DNA from: Symmetrospora coprosmae
Taxonomy: Eukaryota > Basidiomycota > Cystobasidiomycetes > Symmetrosporaceae
Direction: 5' to 3'
NCBI GenBank assembly: GCA_008802785.1
Contig: VUYT01000040.1
Coordinates: 62,001-126,000 of the forward strand
DNA length: 64,000 bases
Shown: piece by piece, positions 45,722-58,000 of the stretch
Layout: every line of letters starts with the position of its first letter
Position numbering within the stretch: the first letter of the stretch is position 1
Notes under the pieces: model-generated
Seen by the model: only the letters and a program-made list of their open reading frames with translations
What the model was told of the DNA's origin: nothing
Databases searched by the model: none
Program-made: the position numbers and the translations under genes

Positions 45722-46325
45722 ATGTCGAGACGACAAAGAGCGTCTGCTGGCGCCAGGGTGGGCCGGGCAACCGCCTCCGCTCTGCGTCCGCGGATGTATT
45801 TCCACTAGCTGCGCAAAAGACTTTTTACAGGGTCCAGATAAGTCGCAGCTAGAACGCTTGCCAGTGTTATCCTTTCGTCTGATCTGCGCGCTCCACACTC
45901 GTTCCCTCACTCTCGCTGCTCGCAGTGTCAATGCTCGGGTGACACATGCTGATTGCAATTGCTTGCCATCCTGCCCGGGGGGCACTGCAGCTTTCTTCCC
46001 GCAGCTACACATCCAGTCCGCCAGTACACAGCATCACCGTAAGTCAAAATAGCTTCCCTCGTACCACCACTCTCCATCATCCATCTCCCCCACTTCCTAC
46101 GATGTAACAGGCAGACCCGTGCCATAAAATCCACTCGCAGTTTCCACCGAGCTGGGTCAGCTCTACGCCGGGGCTTCCGCGCGTCTTTCTCGCAAGAGAA
46201 GTCGCAAGGGGGGCGGTCGTATGTCTCCTTCTTCTTCGGAAGAGCCCGCCTACGAACCCTCCGTCGTTCGTGCCCTTCGGGCGCGTCTGGCGGAGATGTC
46301 GGGTAGTGAGATGGTATCGCCCTGA
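45722..46325 (+). CDS. Possible small basic protein, unknown
   Basis: The last segment, read from about 46151 after a CGCAG acceptor, is clearly coding in style: STELGQLYAGASARLSRKRS, RKGGGRMSPSSSEEPAYEPS, VVRALRARLAEMSGSEMVSP then a stop. A preceding exon near 46004-46037 (LHIQSASTQHH, ending at a GTAAGT donor) joins it in phase. It could join in turn to MSRRQRASAGAR at 45722. The first junction implies an intron of about 245 nt, long for this window. Only the 3' exon is reasonably secure. No family recognised. Confidence 0.35.
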
Positions 46326-47858
46326 TCGATGAGGCTTTACCGGGTGTCTGAGGATCCTTTCGCTTCCTCCCTCTCTCTCTCTGTGGTGCTTCGCCTGCTG
46401 CTCCTGGACGCGTCGCTGACTGGACCCTTCGTCATCCTTACCATCTAAGAAAACAACCTGGCACAATGAAATCCGATATCAAGCCAGCAAGACAGGCAGG
46501 TCTGCGTCCAACTCTGTAGCCATAGCCCCAATGTGTACGTCTAGTCATGGCCCCCTTGCAATGCTCTCCACTCTTGCTTCCCGAGCCTGACCCGCCCTTG
46601 TTGCCATTGCCCAGATGTCATCCTCTGCTCTGCTTCCATCGTCCCCATCGCCGCGCACAGCCTACCATCATCTCCATAACGATGATACACGACCATTCAA
46701 CACAAATAGGAAGAGCCGTCCTACTCAACCCTTGTCCCGTCAAACGGACGGGGGTGTCAATCTCCCTCTTACGCCATCCCAAACACGGCCCGCTGTCCAG
46801 CTCAGATCTGCGGCGCATCCCAAACGCTGCATGCCCTTTCCCACCCTTCTCCTAACCGGTGAACCAGCATTCTCCCTCGCATCCAGCCGGTTCTCCTGCC
46901 GGAAGACGCTCTCGGTACTGCGGCTATCTCCTTCCTCCCTCTTTCGTCCTCCGGCGTGGTCCTGCTCTCGGTCTCGCGGCAGGTCGTACTGCTTTGCGCG
47001 GTGTGCGGATAAAGCGTAGGCCAGGCGAAAGGCTCGCAATGCCGGCTTTTAGCGGGAGGAAAGCCTCGTTCTGCGAACCTCATTGAGACGCAGGCGTGCA
47101 GTGACTACTTTCGTTGGAATGTCGGCAGCGCTTGCTGCTTGCTCTGTGCTGTGCGCGCATCGCATCGTCCGCGTAGGCGCACATGTGCCTGCTGCGGGCT
47201 GGCTTGCGGATTCGACCTCGTTGGGGGCTGGGAGGGAGACGGCGGAGGTCGCGGTGGCTGGCAGCGTCGTACCATTCGGACAGTCGAGGATAGGCTGCTC
47301 AAGGGTGCGAGGGTCGGTGGTGGAGCACTGGCGGGGGACGTTAGACCGGGGTGGATACCATGGAGGGGCGCGCTGGCGGCGTCGGGTCGGTCTGGGCAAC
47401 ATACGGACGCGGGTCTGTGGGCGCGAGAGGGAGGAGCGAGACGATGCGCCATGGTTCGTAATTACAAATAATACAATGCACTGACAGTCCTTCCTCTTCT
47501 CGCTCTTACCGCATCATGGTGGGATGTTTGGGCGACATGCTGACGCTGTTTCCAACCAACGCACGCGCTCCCCTGCCGCAAGGGCCCAATCTTGCAGTCA
47601 CGCCGCATGTAGCCAGTAGTCACCGTGCCGTGCAATCGCATCCAACCCCTGTCCAGCAGGCTCGCGCATATGTGTGTCCGTTCAGCACGTCCCGGAGTAC
47701 GCCGAGGAGGTCCGAGAGAGCGACCGTCTCCATTTGTTTGGCTCGTGCAGCTTACTGTATTTGTCTTGCATCGCATCCAAACAATGACCAGCTTTGCTCG
47801 TTGCACTCCTGTGATGGGTCCCTCCCCTTGTCGAGCTCCTCTCGACGTTCTGCCAGCA
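46326..47858. other. Long region without a supported gene
   Basis: About 1.5 kb with many short ORFs on both strands (for example 46615-47019 +), none with motifs or consistent splicing. It presumably holds the promoter and leader of the GT31 gene. A non-coding transcript cannot be excluded. Confidence 0.4.
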
Positions 47859-49102
47859 ATGCGATCTCCACGGCGCAGCAATGGCGCAGGCGCAGGCGCA
47901 GCACGGCTCGTCCGTCACCGCGTCTGGCGCCCTCTGAACGTGCTCGCCTGCTGAGTGTGCATCACGCTGCTTCTCCTCGCCGAGCTGCACCCGTGCTCAC
48001 GGCATACGCCCACGTCGGTCTTCTACGCGTATCTCTCGCAGCCCACGGCGCGACACGCCTATGTCGACCTGTCTCCGCTCGGCGTACCATATGGTCTCAC
48101 TGTGCGAGGCGGCTTCACCGCGCCCGCTCTGACTCGCCTCCATCCAGCGCGTCATGCGCGCTCAGCCATCATCAGCGAGCTCCGGGACGCAAAACCGCCC
48201 ACTGCTATCTCCTCGACGCGAGGTACAGCAAGGACGGAACGGCCCTTGCTGCTCGTGGGTGTCTTCAGCACGGCTGCGAAGCGCCAGGCGCGCATGCTGG
48301 TCCGACAAAGTCTGAAGCTGCAGAATGGGGCGTGGAGTCGATTCGTGGAGATTCGCTTCGTCCTCGGGCAGCCAGACAGTAACGAGGAGCAGCGTGCACT
48401 CGCAGAGGAGATGGATGAGGAGGGTGACATCCTTTTGCTCGACGAGCGTGAGTGAGGGGCGGTCTTCTCTTCTCGTGTCTCTCGCTTCATGAGAGCTGGC
48501 TGACGGGGGGCACATTCGTAGCGGAGAACATGAACGAAGGCAAGACGTACCACTTCCTCCGCGCAATCGCTGCATTGCCAGAAGAAAGCGCTCCCCGTTT
48601 CGTCATGAAGGCCGACGATGACACGTTGCTCGTCTTGCGGAACTGGGTCGACCTGCTTCTCGGGCATGAGAGGCACGGCGGCGGCAGGCCGCTCTACGCA
48701 GGCGCTTGTCCAGAAGGGAGGTGAGCGAGAAGGTGCAGCAGCGTTGCGCGATGTACTTGTGCTGACCCGCTTGACCCCTGTAGCTGTGGCGCCCGTCTGG
48801 GATACAGCCCATACTTTGCAGGATTCGCGTACGCGCTGTCCAGCGATCTGGTCCGCTGGATGGGCCGGAAAGATGTGAAAGTGCCACAGGCGACGCTGGA
48901 CAACCACGAGGACGTCCTCGTTGGTCAGATGGTCTGCAGCCTGCCGCCTGAGGAAGCGAGGCGCCTCGTCAGGCTCAGCGTCGACCAGCGAGCGGGGACA
49001 TGGGAAGGGGCCATCCTGCCGTGGAGGCGGGACACGGCGCTAGCGGTGCATCACGTCAAGACGGAGGAGCAGTGGGATTACTTCCAACGTCTGCTTCTCT
49101 GA
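47859..49102 (+). CDS. GT31-family beta-1,3-galactosyltransferase-like protein; in-frame TGA in the anchor
   Basis: Golgi type II enzyme family. The catalytic part reads LLLVGVFSTAAKRQARMLVR, RFVEIRFVLGQPDSN, DILLLDE joined to PENMNEGKTYHFL, then FVMKADDDTLLVLRNWV with the DxD metal motif. After a second junction come SCGARLGYSPYFAGFAYALS and LDNHEDVLVGQMVCSL, the conserved E-D-V block. It ends at 49102. Upstream, the only frame with a membrane anchor is MRSPRRSNGAGAGAARLVRH, then RVWRPLNVLAC, a TGA at 47953, then VCITLLLLAELHPC. Without the stop this is a normal signal anchor. An alternative is an intron from 47939 to 48041, which keeps the frame but deletes the anchor. Confidence 0.75.
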
Positions 49103-49234
49103 GGCGGTTTCTCCTGGTCAAGGAGAAAGAGCTTGCCAAGTCGGCACGTGCCGCTGCTAGCCGGGCGAGGCTCAGGATTACATGCAAGGGCATGCCTTCG
49201 CCCTCTGTACAACCTCCTCCCTAGCACCACCAAC

Positions 49235-49837
49235 ATGCTAGCCCAGCTACACGAACCCACCACCGACGTCGCCGAGATCCTGCGCGTCGAGAGCGCCCTC
49301 GTCTTCCCCAAGTTCAGCTCGGACACGGCGTGGGACCTCGGGTCGCACATCCGCAGGCGCATCCCAGAGTGGCTCCCAGACGCCCCGCCCGCCGTCGTGC
49401 ACATTTGCACTGCCAACACGGGCAATGTCCTCTTTCACGCCGTGACCAAGCCAGCCTCGCCCGGCGCGGTTGGAGTAGCGCCGGACAATGACGTCTGGGT
49501 GGCCCGCAAGAAGGCGTACGTGCTCCGGTGGAACAAGAGCACCTACTCGGCTTTCCACACGTTCAAGGGCGACCAGGAGGCCTTTGCGGACAAGTTCATG
49601 CTCGCCGGCGACCAGAAGTCCGAGGTGGGTGCTTGGGTCCATCTGCTCCAGTGACGGCCACACAGTTGACCGACCATCCACCACCCGCAGTTCACCATCT
49701 TTGGCGGAGGCGTGCCTGTGCGCGTCGCTAATGTCGAGGGCATTGTTGGGGTTGTCATTGTCTCCGGGCTACCGCACAAGTACGACCACCAGTGTGTGGT
49801 GCAGGGCATTGAGGAGTTCCTCGAGACGCAGCAGTAG
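49235..49837 (+). CDS. UPF0303 / DUF336 family protein (YBR137W-like)
   Basis: Two exons (49235-49624, 49691-49837) give 178 residues, the normal family length. Conserved features are FSSDTAWDLGSHIRRR, VVHICTANTGNVLFHAVT, NDVWVARKKAYVLRWNKSTY, the DQEAFADKFMLAGDQKSE segment and FTIFGGGVPVRVANVEGIVG, then VVIVSGLPHKYDHQCVVQGI. The yeast relative forms a decamer and has been linked to GET-pathway chaperones; bacterial relatives bind haem. The actual activity is not established. The gene sits 130 bp behind GT31 in the same direction. Confidence 0.88.
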
Positions 49838-50061
49838 AGCACGCGGACCCGTCATGCCGCGGCACAGGAAGCAGTAGTATACATGACAGTAGCAGCAGTG
49901 GACAGCTATAGAGGACTCTGAACGAGCTTCGCGCGTTGTCAGTTGCTATGCACGCGTCGTGTGTCCGAATGAGGGAGCTGCATCTGTGCTGCCTCTCTGC
50001 TGTCCGGCGCAGACCGACCCTCGCTTGCCTTCTTGCCCTCCACACAAGCCGGCTTCCAACG

Positions 50062-52600
50062 ATGGCAGCAGCAGCAGCAGCATCGACATCTCGCGGCGTC
50101 GCTGGTATTACTGGCTATGGTGCTCACCCGCCTCAGATGATGGAGACCGGACCAGCAGCAGGAGGAGCAGCAGCCGCCCTGCCCGTCCAGCCTGCGCCAC
50201 CGGGCATGGCAGCCATGAGCCAGGAGCAGCATTCAGCGGCAGAGTTCACGCACTGTGGGTGGCATGGCATGGCATCGGTAGTGCAGAGCAGCGCAGTGCA
50301 GACGTCATGCGTTCTGACCCATCTTGCCCTTCGTCTCTGCATCTCCCCCTTCCTCCACCGCCCAGTGTGCAACACGTTCGGAGACTGCATAGAGGCGCTT
50401 CCACCAACCATAACGCGCTCGATCAGCGACCTGCGCGAGCTGGATGCTGTCCTCAGTGGCTCGCTCGGCCTCATCACGCTCAAGCTGAACGAGCTGCTTG
50501 CTATGCTTGAGGACAAGAACGCCAGGCCGGAACGCCGCTTCAATCTCCTCCGCGAGATTGCCGAGGAGGCCAGGAGCTTCAGGCTCGGCGGGGAAGACAA
50601 GATCAGGGTAGCTACAGGGACGTGCGAGACGGTGCGGGGCTAGTCTCATGTGCTCGTCGCGCGTCTGTGGCCTGCTGAAGCTGACTCACTGGCCCACGTA
50701 CGCGGGCGCAGCTCCTCCACCACACAAACCAGCTCGACGTGATTGCACACCTGCTTGCAACGCTACTCCCGCCATCGATGGCAGGGACAGTCCCTCCTCC
50801 GTCATGGCCGCACGGCTACCCTATTCTCTTCCCCACCCAGGCGAGCGCTTCAGGCTCGGCATACAGGAAGCCCGACTACCTTCCCAGTTCAGCAGCAGGC
50901 ACATCCTTTGCTCCAGCGTACACGCACGGCCGCACCACCGCTCTCTACCAAAACCACGCATCTAGCTTCACGGGCTACGCTTACCCATCTGCCATCCCGG
51001 GCAGCAGCGCCATGCCCATGTACACGAGCGCTGCACAGGCACAGATCCACGACACCGCCGCAGAGGCGGTAGGGCGGTACGTCAGGGAAGGAGTGTCATA
51101 CCCTGACCCGACGAACGTCCAGGAGCAGGTTCAAAAACAGCTCAGCGAGCGTCCCGCACCGGTCAAGCGGCAGCGACAGACGACCAGCAATCGGGCCCGG
51201 GCGAATGCCAACAAGAATACTGCCGGGTCTACGCAGGGGTCAGGTGCAGCAGCTGGTACTAGCGCAACAGCCTCGTCTGCAGTGATGGCTCCCACGGGGA
51301 CAGGCGGAACAGCTTTTGACGCACCGGACAATCAAAGTGGACCTCGAGGTGCTGGTGTTGCCGGAGCACACCAGGCAGGCGCTGGTACATTGCCAGCGGG
51401 CAACTTTGGCTCCGCCAGTGCTGGCCAGGACCCGCTGGCGGCGCATCCCGAGGCATCCCTCTTGGCTGCAGACATGGCGGGCAGCTCACTTCCCGCATCC
51501 GGTATTTCTGGCGCTGCCGGACCATCAGCACTTGGTGCTCCACCTGCTCTCGCTTCTGCCTCTGCAGGCATGGCTCCCAATCCTTCAGCTACGGGCTCAG
51601 TCTCGTCGCTTTACAGCAGTGTGGCAGGACCGTACGGCAGCGGGCGCCGCGAGGACGACCCCAACTTTATTCCTTACGCCAACAAGTCGCACCACGCCAA
51701 GGCGTCCCTCGATACTGTGGCAGAGAACGCTTCGCACCCGGAGCTGCAGCATCGCGACTCGTCCTCGTCCGGAGGGGCGGGCGCAATTCCTGGCTCTGGC
51801 TCCACACCTGTAGGGACGTATGCCGCAGCTGCACCGTCCGTCAAGAAGCGCCGAGCAAGCACCAAGGACAAGGTGCCGGATGACGCGGGTGGCGAGGAGG
51901 GCGACTTGCACGCTCTGCCAGCCATCATTACGAGCGCTGGAGCAATCGGACGCGATCGGCAAATAAGTGGAAGAGCGAGCGCAGGTGCACAAAGTCCCGT
52001 GGTCGGCAACTCTGGTGCAGCAGGGGGCGCAAGCGGCAGCAACAGCAAGCGGAATCGGCAGAACAGCAAGAAGGGAAAGTGAGTTCGGAGGGCTTTGAGT
52101 CGCCAGCGATACCGCAGCGCTGACTGATTGGGCATCGTCTTCGCTGTCGACTTGCCCATTTCGCTTGACTGCGCAGCGTCTCGCCGGATCCGAGCTCTTC
52201 TGCGGGAAGCAAGGCGGCCGGCTCGCATGCCCCAACAGCGCTCAAGCGCAAGGGAAGCATGCTGAGCACCAGCACGAGCAACATGGACGTGGATGGCTCC
52301 GAGCTACCTGGCTTGGAGTATGGCGCACGAGCGGCTTCGGAGCTTGACGAGCGCGCCGACGGTGACGGGGGCGCTGAGGGCGACGCCGAGGTGGAAGGCG
52401 ACGACGAACGCCGGTACTGCTACTGCGATCGCGTCAGCTACGGCGACATGATCGGATGCGACGAGCCGGACTGCGTCAGGGAGTGGTTCCACCTCGCCTG
52501 TGTCGGTTTGGAAACCATCCCGAGGGGACAGTGGTACTGCGACGAGTGCCTTGCAAAGATGGGTAATGCAGCACCGGGCGGGAAGAGGAGAAAGGTGTAG
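50062..52600 (+). CDS. ING-family PHD-finger chromatin reader (Yng/Pho23-like)
   Basis: Subunit of histone acetyltransferase or deacetylase complexes that reads H3K4me3. The N-terminus [20 protein letters not shown] is low-complexity. The ING helical domain follows in two exons: [40 protein letters not shown], then [21 protein letters not shown] long Ala/Ser/Gly-rich linker with a basic [19 protein letters not shown] fills the middle. The C-terminal PHD finger is complete: [42 protein letters not shown], with the tryptophan and aspartate used to bind trimethyl-lysine. It ends in KRRKV, a possible nuclear signal. Introns lie near 50255-50366, 50608-50730 and 52081-52175. Confidence 0.92.
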
Positions 52601-53267
52601 CATGCGATGTGCCCCGGCATGTACAGCACAAGGGCCAGCAGGCAATGTCCGACGGTGGGACTGAGCTTTGTTGAGTAGCTGGTGATTCGGGTTATCGAGG
52701 ACTGACATCTTAGCCAGAGTGCTCCTTATCGGTTCGCACCTACAACAAGCCTTCCGATAGGCGATTGCCGCAATCTAGCTGTGCTGACGTGAATTCAACA
52801 CGGTGCTGCTTCTAACACCTTGACCGATCCAGCCTTCCCAGCATCTCTGACTCGGACAGGCGGGCAGGAGATTAACGTCTTGGCGATACGCAAGTCATCG
52901 GACATCGTTGGAACTGCCAATCAAGGGATCTGTAGGGCGTACGAAAGAACTGGCTGCAAAGGTCCCCTTGCGGATGCGCTGATGTCCGCCACCCAGCTGA
53001 TGTCCGTGTGACTGACCGACCTTCCATTGTTTGCAAAGCTATCCCTAACTGAAATTGTACACCGCTTTCTCGTGGTACGTGTCACGCTAATAGTATGTCA
53101 ACATGCGGAGCCGTGTTAGATGTGCGAGCAGAAGGATCTGACAATCCTACTCGACGGACCCGACTGACCGATCCTTCTGCCACTCTCATTCTTATGAAAG
53201 CCGACCCTGAGACATGCAGCTGCATCTCTGCTCTTCGACCTCGCTAAGTACTTTGTCAAATTCCGAA
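52601..53267. other. Intergenic, no gene seen
   Basis: About 670 bp between the ING gene and the F-box remnant. The short ORF at 52820-53011 has no support. Confidence 0.4.
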
Positions 53268-54587
53268 ATGACCAAGACGTCCATCTCATCGTTCCCTAAT
53301 GAGCTTCTGAAGCGAGTCATCGACATTATCCAGATTGGCGACAGTATGTCATCCTCTCGCTCGGGCCGCTACAGTGACGAGATCTCGCACTCACTTGTCG
53401 CTGCGGACCCACAGTCATGTCCCTGATGCTATCGTGCCGGCGCTTTCATGCCCTTTGTGAGGCGCCCTTGTACAAGTCCATCGAGCTCCACATCAACCTG
53501 GAGTACATTCAAGGACCCGACGACAGCCACGAGGCAATCGAGGTTCTTCCTCGGCCCTTGCCAGAGTGCATCACTTCGTCGCCGAAGTGTGCCGATCTAG
53601 CCGCCGTCATCCCAACAGTCGTTCTGTGTGCCTATCCCGGGCTGGAGGATTGGGTATACGAGACCGCAGGCACTCGGGAACAGCTGCAGAGCATCCACAA
53701 AGTGTTCCTGCACATGGCGCCGAGTAGGCTCCAGGTGCGATCTTACGACGACGGGCATCACCGTGTGTCGACTCGCATCCTCGAGAGGCTCAACGTCAGC
53801 CGACTGCAATATTTTGATCCCGGGCGCGAGGCGTACGTGCGGGGGCCGATCGAGCAGCTGCCTTTCTTCGATGGCGTACTCGGCCGGTGTGGTCCCACCA
53901 TCAAGCGCCTCCATTTCCCGGAAACCTGCTACCCCCCGCCCGGACGTCAACCCTTCGCCCACTATGCCGGAACTTCGACACGTTGCTATCGGCGAGGTCG
54001 TCTGCGAAGATGTCATGGTCTACATCTTCAGGGCAATCAAGAGGGCACCAAGCCTGTCGACTCTGCAGCTTCCAAGGGCACGTTTCGGCTGGGTACACGG
54101 CGCGTCTGACCGCGCTTCTGCCGCCCATCCTCCCCGACACCCTGGTCTCGCTATGGATCGCGGACCTCTATAACGTCTATACGTCTATACAAGCGTGGTT
54201 GCGGCATCCAGATACATGCTACCGGATGCCCTCGACCTGACTCACCTCGTCCATCTGCAAACGCTGATCGTCAGCGAATTTACAGACAAGCGGTTTACCA
54301 ACTCGCTCCCACCAAATCTGCTATACCTGCGCATTCGCTCATTCCTTCGAGATTACCTCGATCTGGGGGCGTTGCAGAGTCTCAAGGAGCGCATCGAGGA
54401 TGCTCACTGGCAGCCCAAGCTCACCAGCCTCGTCATTCCGGCGGTCCATCCGGCGAATGGTCCACGGTATCTCGAGCTTCACTCGCTTCTCCTTAATGCA
54501 GCCAAGCAACGCGGACTGCGGGTCGAGCAGAGGGACATGGGCTGGTGGCGAGAGGAGGTGAGTAAGGGGTGGGACTCATGCCGATAG
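53268..54587 (+). pseudogene. F-box protein gene, apparently broken by three frame changes
   Basis: Starts MTKTSISSFPNELLKRVIDI, a canonical F-box. It splices (donor 53344, acceptor 53415) to SLMLSCRRFHALCEAPLYKS, then IELHINLEYIQG and onward with LRR-like text. The frame then shifts three times: near the C-run at 53932-53940, near the GGG at 54092, and at an 8-bp tandem duplication (54175-54190). Coding sense continues each time: LRHVAIGEVVCEDVMVYIFR; LTALLPPILPDTLVSLWIAD; LPDALDLTHLVHLQTLIVSE. No intron explains the shifts. Removing one 8-bp unit on paper restores the last join. F-box/LRR proteins recruit substrates to SCF ligases and belong to fast-evolving families in basidiomycetes. Assembly error is the alternative. 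Confidence 0.65.
54175..54190 (+). repeat. 8-bp tandem duplication inside the F-box remnant
   Basis: GTCTATAC occurs twice in a row. Eight is not a multiple of three, so the second copy shifts the frame. Confidence 0.85.
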
Positions 54588-55046
54588 GCCTGGTGGATCC
54601 GGACCCGTGTGTAGACACTGGCGAGATGTGTGCAGGGACTGCATAACTGTCTCTTCGAGCTCCGGACCTGGCTGCGTGTCTACTCTGACGGCACGGTATG
54701 CCACAGTGGGCCAGTCTGCAGAGTTGGCAGCTTCTTTGCACTGCTGTCTTACTCGTACCGGTTTGGACGCACTTTCTGGAGCAGTCGGGCCTGTCTTGTC
54801 GCACGCTGCAGCTGTTCCTGGCTGAGTCAGCACCACCTATATCACGTGACCCGGCTCGATTGGGTCCTCTCGTGTTTTGATGTCGCCACCGAGGCGCTGC
54901 TGGAGGTCTTTCCCGTTTTGACCACTCACAGAGGAACTCACAGGGAGTGGTCGAGGTTGTCAGATGCTCGTAGGCGTATCTCCTCCTGAGCACATCTCCA
55001 CGCCGGTATCGCTGACCGACCACGACGTTCCTTACAGGCCACGGCA
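54588..55046. other. Intergenic, no gene seen
   Basis: About 460 bp before the spindle-pole gene; contains its promoter. No supported ORF. Confidence 0.4.
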
Positions 55047-58000
55047 ATGTTCGGGCTGCAGCAAGAGACGCCGTCGCGCATCCTACGGCGGATTCGCGCT
55101 GCTGAGGCGGACGATGACGATATGCCAACGCTGCCATCACTGCCTGGTAGCGCAAACAGTAGCGTCGGCGACTCGACTGGTGGGGCTTCGCTCGCTGTGA
55201 GGCGCCGCCCGACCAGGCCAGGTCTCGCCCAGGCGACAAGCCGCAACATCCTTAGCCCGCTCAACGCTAACAGGAAGAGAGAGGTCAACCCCAGTGCGAA
55301 CGGCGGAGACGCGGAATCTGCTCCTTCGCCGAAGGGCCCAGCTGCTGCTCGCAGACAAGTTGCAGCTGCTTCCAAGCCCGGCCTGAGTGCTTCCAAGCCC
55401 GGCCTGAGTGCAGCTTCGCCAACATTCGCACAACGCACCGAGCACTACCAACAACAGCGGCCGCCTGCTGTGCCGTCAACTGTAGCATCTACAGCGAGCT
55501 CGGTCCGCACTGTACGTCCAGCGGGAGGGCAGAATGAGTCGCCTCACGGTCGGACCAAGCAAACGAGACCGAGCGCAGCGTCGTCTCGCGGACGCGAGAT
55601 CAGCGATGCCAGCGAGGATGGAGGGGACAACACGCACGACCAGTCAGCCGCACAAGCTGATGCGTCTACAGCGCGTCGGAACTCGTTGGATGAGGGCTTG
55701 TCAGCTCTGGACGCGCTCGACGATTCGGACGATTTGGGTGCCTCCGACCCCGGTGGAGCAGGCCAGGAGCTCTCTCGTGACCAGCGGCCCGAAGTCAGCT
55801 TAAGCAGCTCAGTGCTGCCTGCCGACGAGGCTCAGCTCAACCCGACTATCAATCCGGAGGCGGACGAGGAGGAGGACGCGAGGCCGCCCGACCAGGTCGA
55901 CGGTCCGACATCCGACTCATCGTCATCACATCGCGAGCGCGCTTCGGACGCTGCGTCCGAAGAGCGTATCGCTCAGCATGTGGTGCTGCGGCGACGCGCA
56001 AACCCAATCTTAGCCCGCCGCACCGCTTCTACCGGCCAGCTTGTGCTACTCGCTTCATCACCACTTTCCGACGCTTCGGATACGCCAGCCCAGCCAAAGG
56101 AATCTCGATCTAACCGCGCTTCACCAGAAGCTTCACTTGGTTCTACACCAGGCATGGGAAGGCGCCTTCCATCTGCGGAACGGAATCGATACGGCGCTTC
56201 CACATACGATGTCAGCGTGTCTTACACCGCCGACCGAGAGACCCCTCTCAAGGCTGCGCATTCCGAAGCGGGCGCCTCGCGGACATCGTCCGCACCGCCT
56301 TCCACGGCTGTCTCCTCTCGTGCCTACTCGGATAATTTCGCAACGCCCCGCCCTGCGTCCTCCGATGCCGACCTTGAGCGGCGCAAATCGCATTTACTCT
56401 CCACACTCCGCCTCACCGCGCTTCGCTCGGCAGTCAAACCAAAGCTGAAGAAGGGTACGCCTCACCCGCTTCAGATACAAGCACGACGAGCGCGCAGCCT
56501 CACACCCGCCATCACGTTCGCGGACGAGTCAGGCAATGTGTCTGCCCTGCCGGATGAACATGATGATGACAATGGGCGCGCACCAGACGAGGACTTGACG
56601 ACTGCCTCTTCGACTGCTTCCACTTCGTCTCACGATCTGACGACCCACCCACGAGGGACAGGCAACACCTCTCTTCCACTCACGGGCGGAGCGGCCGGTG
56701 TCCCGCAGACGCGATTCAACGGCGCAAAGCTCAACAACTACCTTCACACGCTCAACACCCACCTGAGCGAGGAGAACCAGAATCTCGTCAAGACGCTCGA
56801 AGAGACTGCTCGAGAGGTGCAGCGCCTGATGGACCGGAACCGAGAGCTCAGTACGCTCGTCGATGAGACGACATCGACCAGGGAGCACACCCACAACATC
56901 TCCAGAGAGCACTCTGTGCGGCAGCGAGAAGATGAAAGTGACTTGACTAGGGAGATGCTCGCCGGACATCAGCGCACACGGGATGATATTGGCAGGATTC
57001 GAGAGCATCTCATCGGCGACGAGAGCGAAGGCAATGCGTCCGTGCAGTCCTTGCGAGGCTTGAAGGACGATGTTGCTCGGCTGGAAGGTCAAATAGAGCA
57101 GCAGCGGGCGCAGACGGAGGGGAAGGACGCCGAAATTGCCGCGCTGCGAACCCAAGTGCTAAAACAGACGGCGGAGAGCGACGATGCCAGCTCAGCCCTG
57201 GTCACCTCGCTTCAGCAGCAGGTGTTCAACCTCACCGACGACTTGGCCAATACGCGCTCGGAGGTTGCTTCGTCCACAGCCGAAGTCGCCCGCCTGCGCG
57301 CAGACCAGCTTGAAACCGCTCAGCGCAACACTTCGGCCGTTGCGGACCTGCAGGGCAGGACGGACGAGCTGCTCCTGCTTCTCGAGGAGAAGGATGGACA
57401 GCTTGACGATGCTCAGAGAACGCTCGTGGAGCAGGATGAAGGATTCAAGGAAAAGATGCGCAATCTTGAGGCGGACCTGTGCAAGGTCATGGAGGAGCAG
57501 GAAGGTCAGCTCAAAGATGCTAGAAGAGAGGCGGAAATACTGAAGACAGACCTCGACAAGGCAGAACAGCAAGTGCAGGACACGAAAGCTCAACTGGCAG
57601 GGACGGAGAAGGCAGTAGCGTCTCTGGAAGCGGATAAGCAGGCTCTACAAGATTTGCTCGACGCCGCGACGTCGTCGACGCTGAATCACTCTCCAGTCGA
57701 CAAACATCTTCACCAAGAGAGAATCGCCCTCCTGCAAAACGACAATGCGAAGCTGCAAGAGCGATTGCAAGAGAAGGAATCAGCGCTCGATGGTGCCAAG
57801 CGAAATGCTGTTGGGGCAGCCTTCCAGGCAAGGGAGCAGCTGCACGAGCTGCAAGCACAGCTGGACGAAGCCAAACTCCAGTCGAAGCAAGCAGGACGGA
57901 AGCTTGCCGCGCAGACCACAGCGCTCTCTGAGGCTGAAGCTGCTCTTGAGAAGAGCGAAGCAAACCTCCGCAACGCAAGTAACCAGGTCGCGCGCTTGAC

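Noticed and set aside
46615-47019. Plus-strand ORF of 134 codons
   Set aside because: Low-complexity Ser/Arg/Pro text without splice logic or motif; similar ORFs occur in all frames of this GC-rich gap.
47953-47955. Selenocysteine at the TGA in the GT31 gene
   Set aside because: Most fungi, including nearly all Dikarya, lack selenocysteine machinery and the site is in a membrane helix, not a redox centre.
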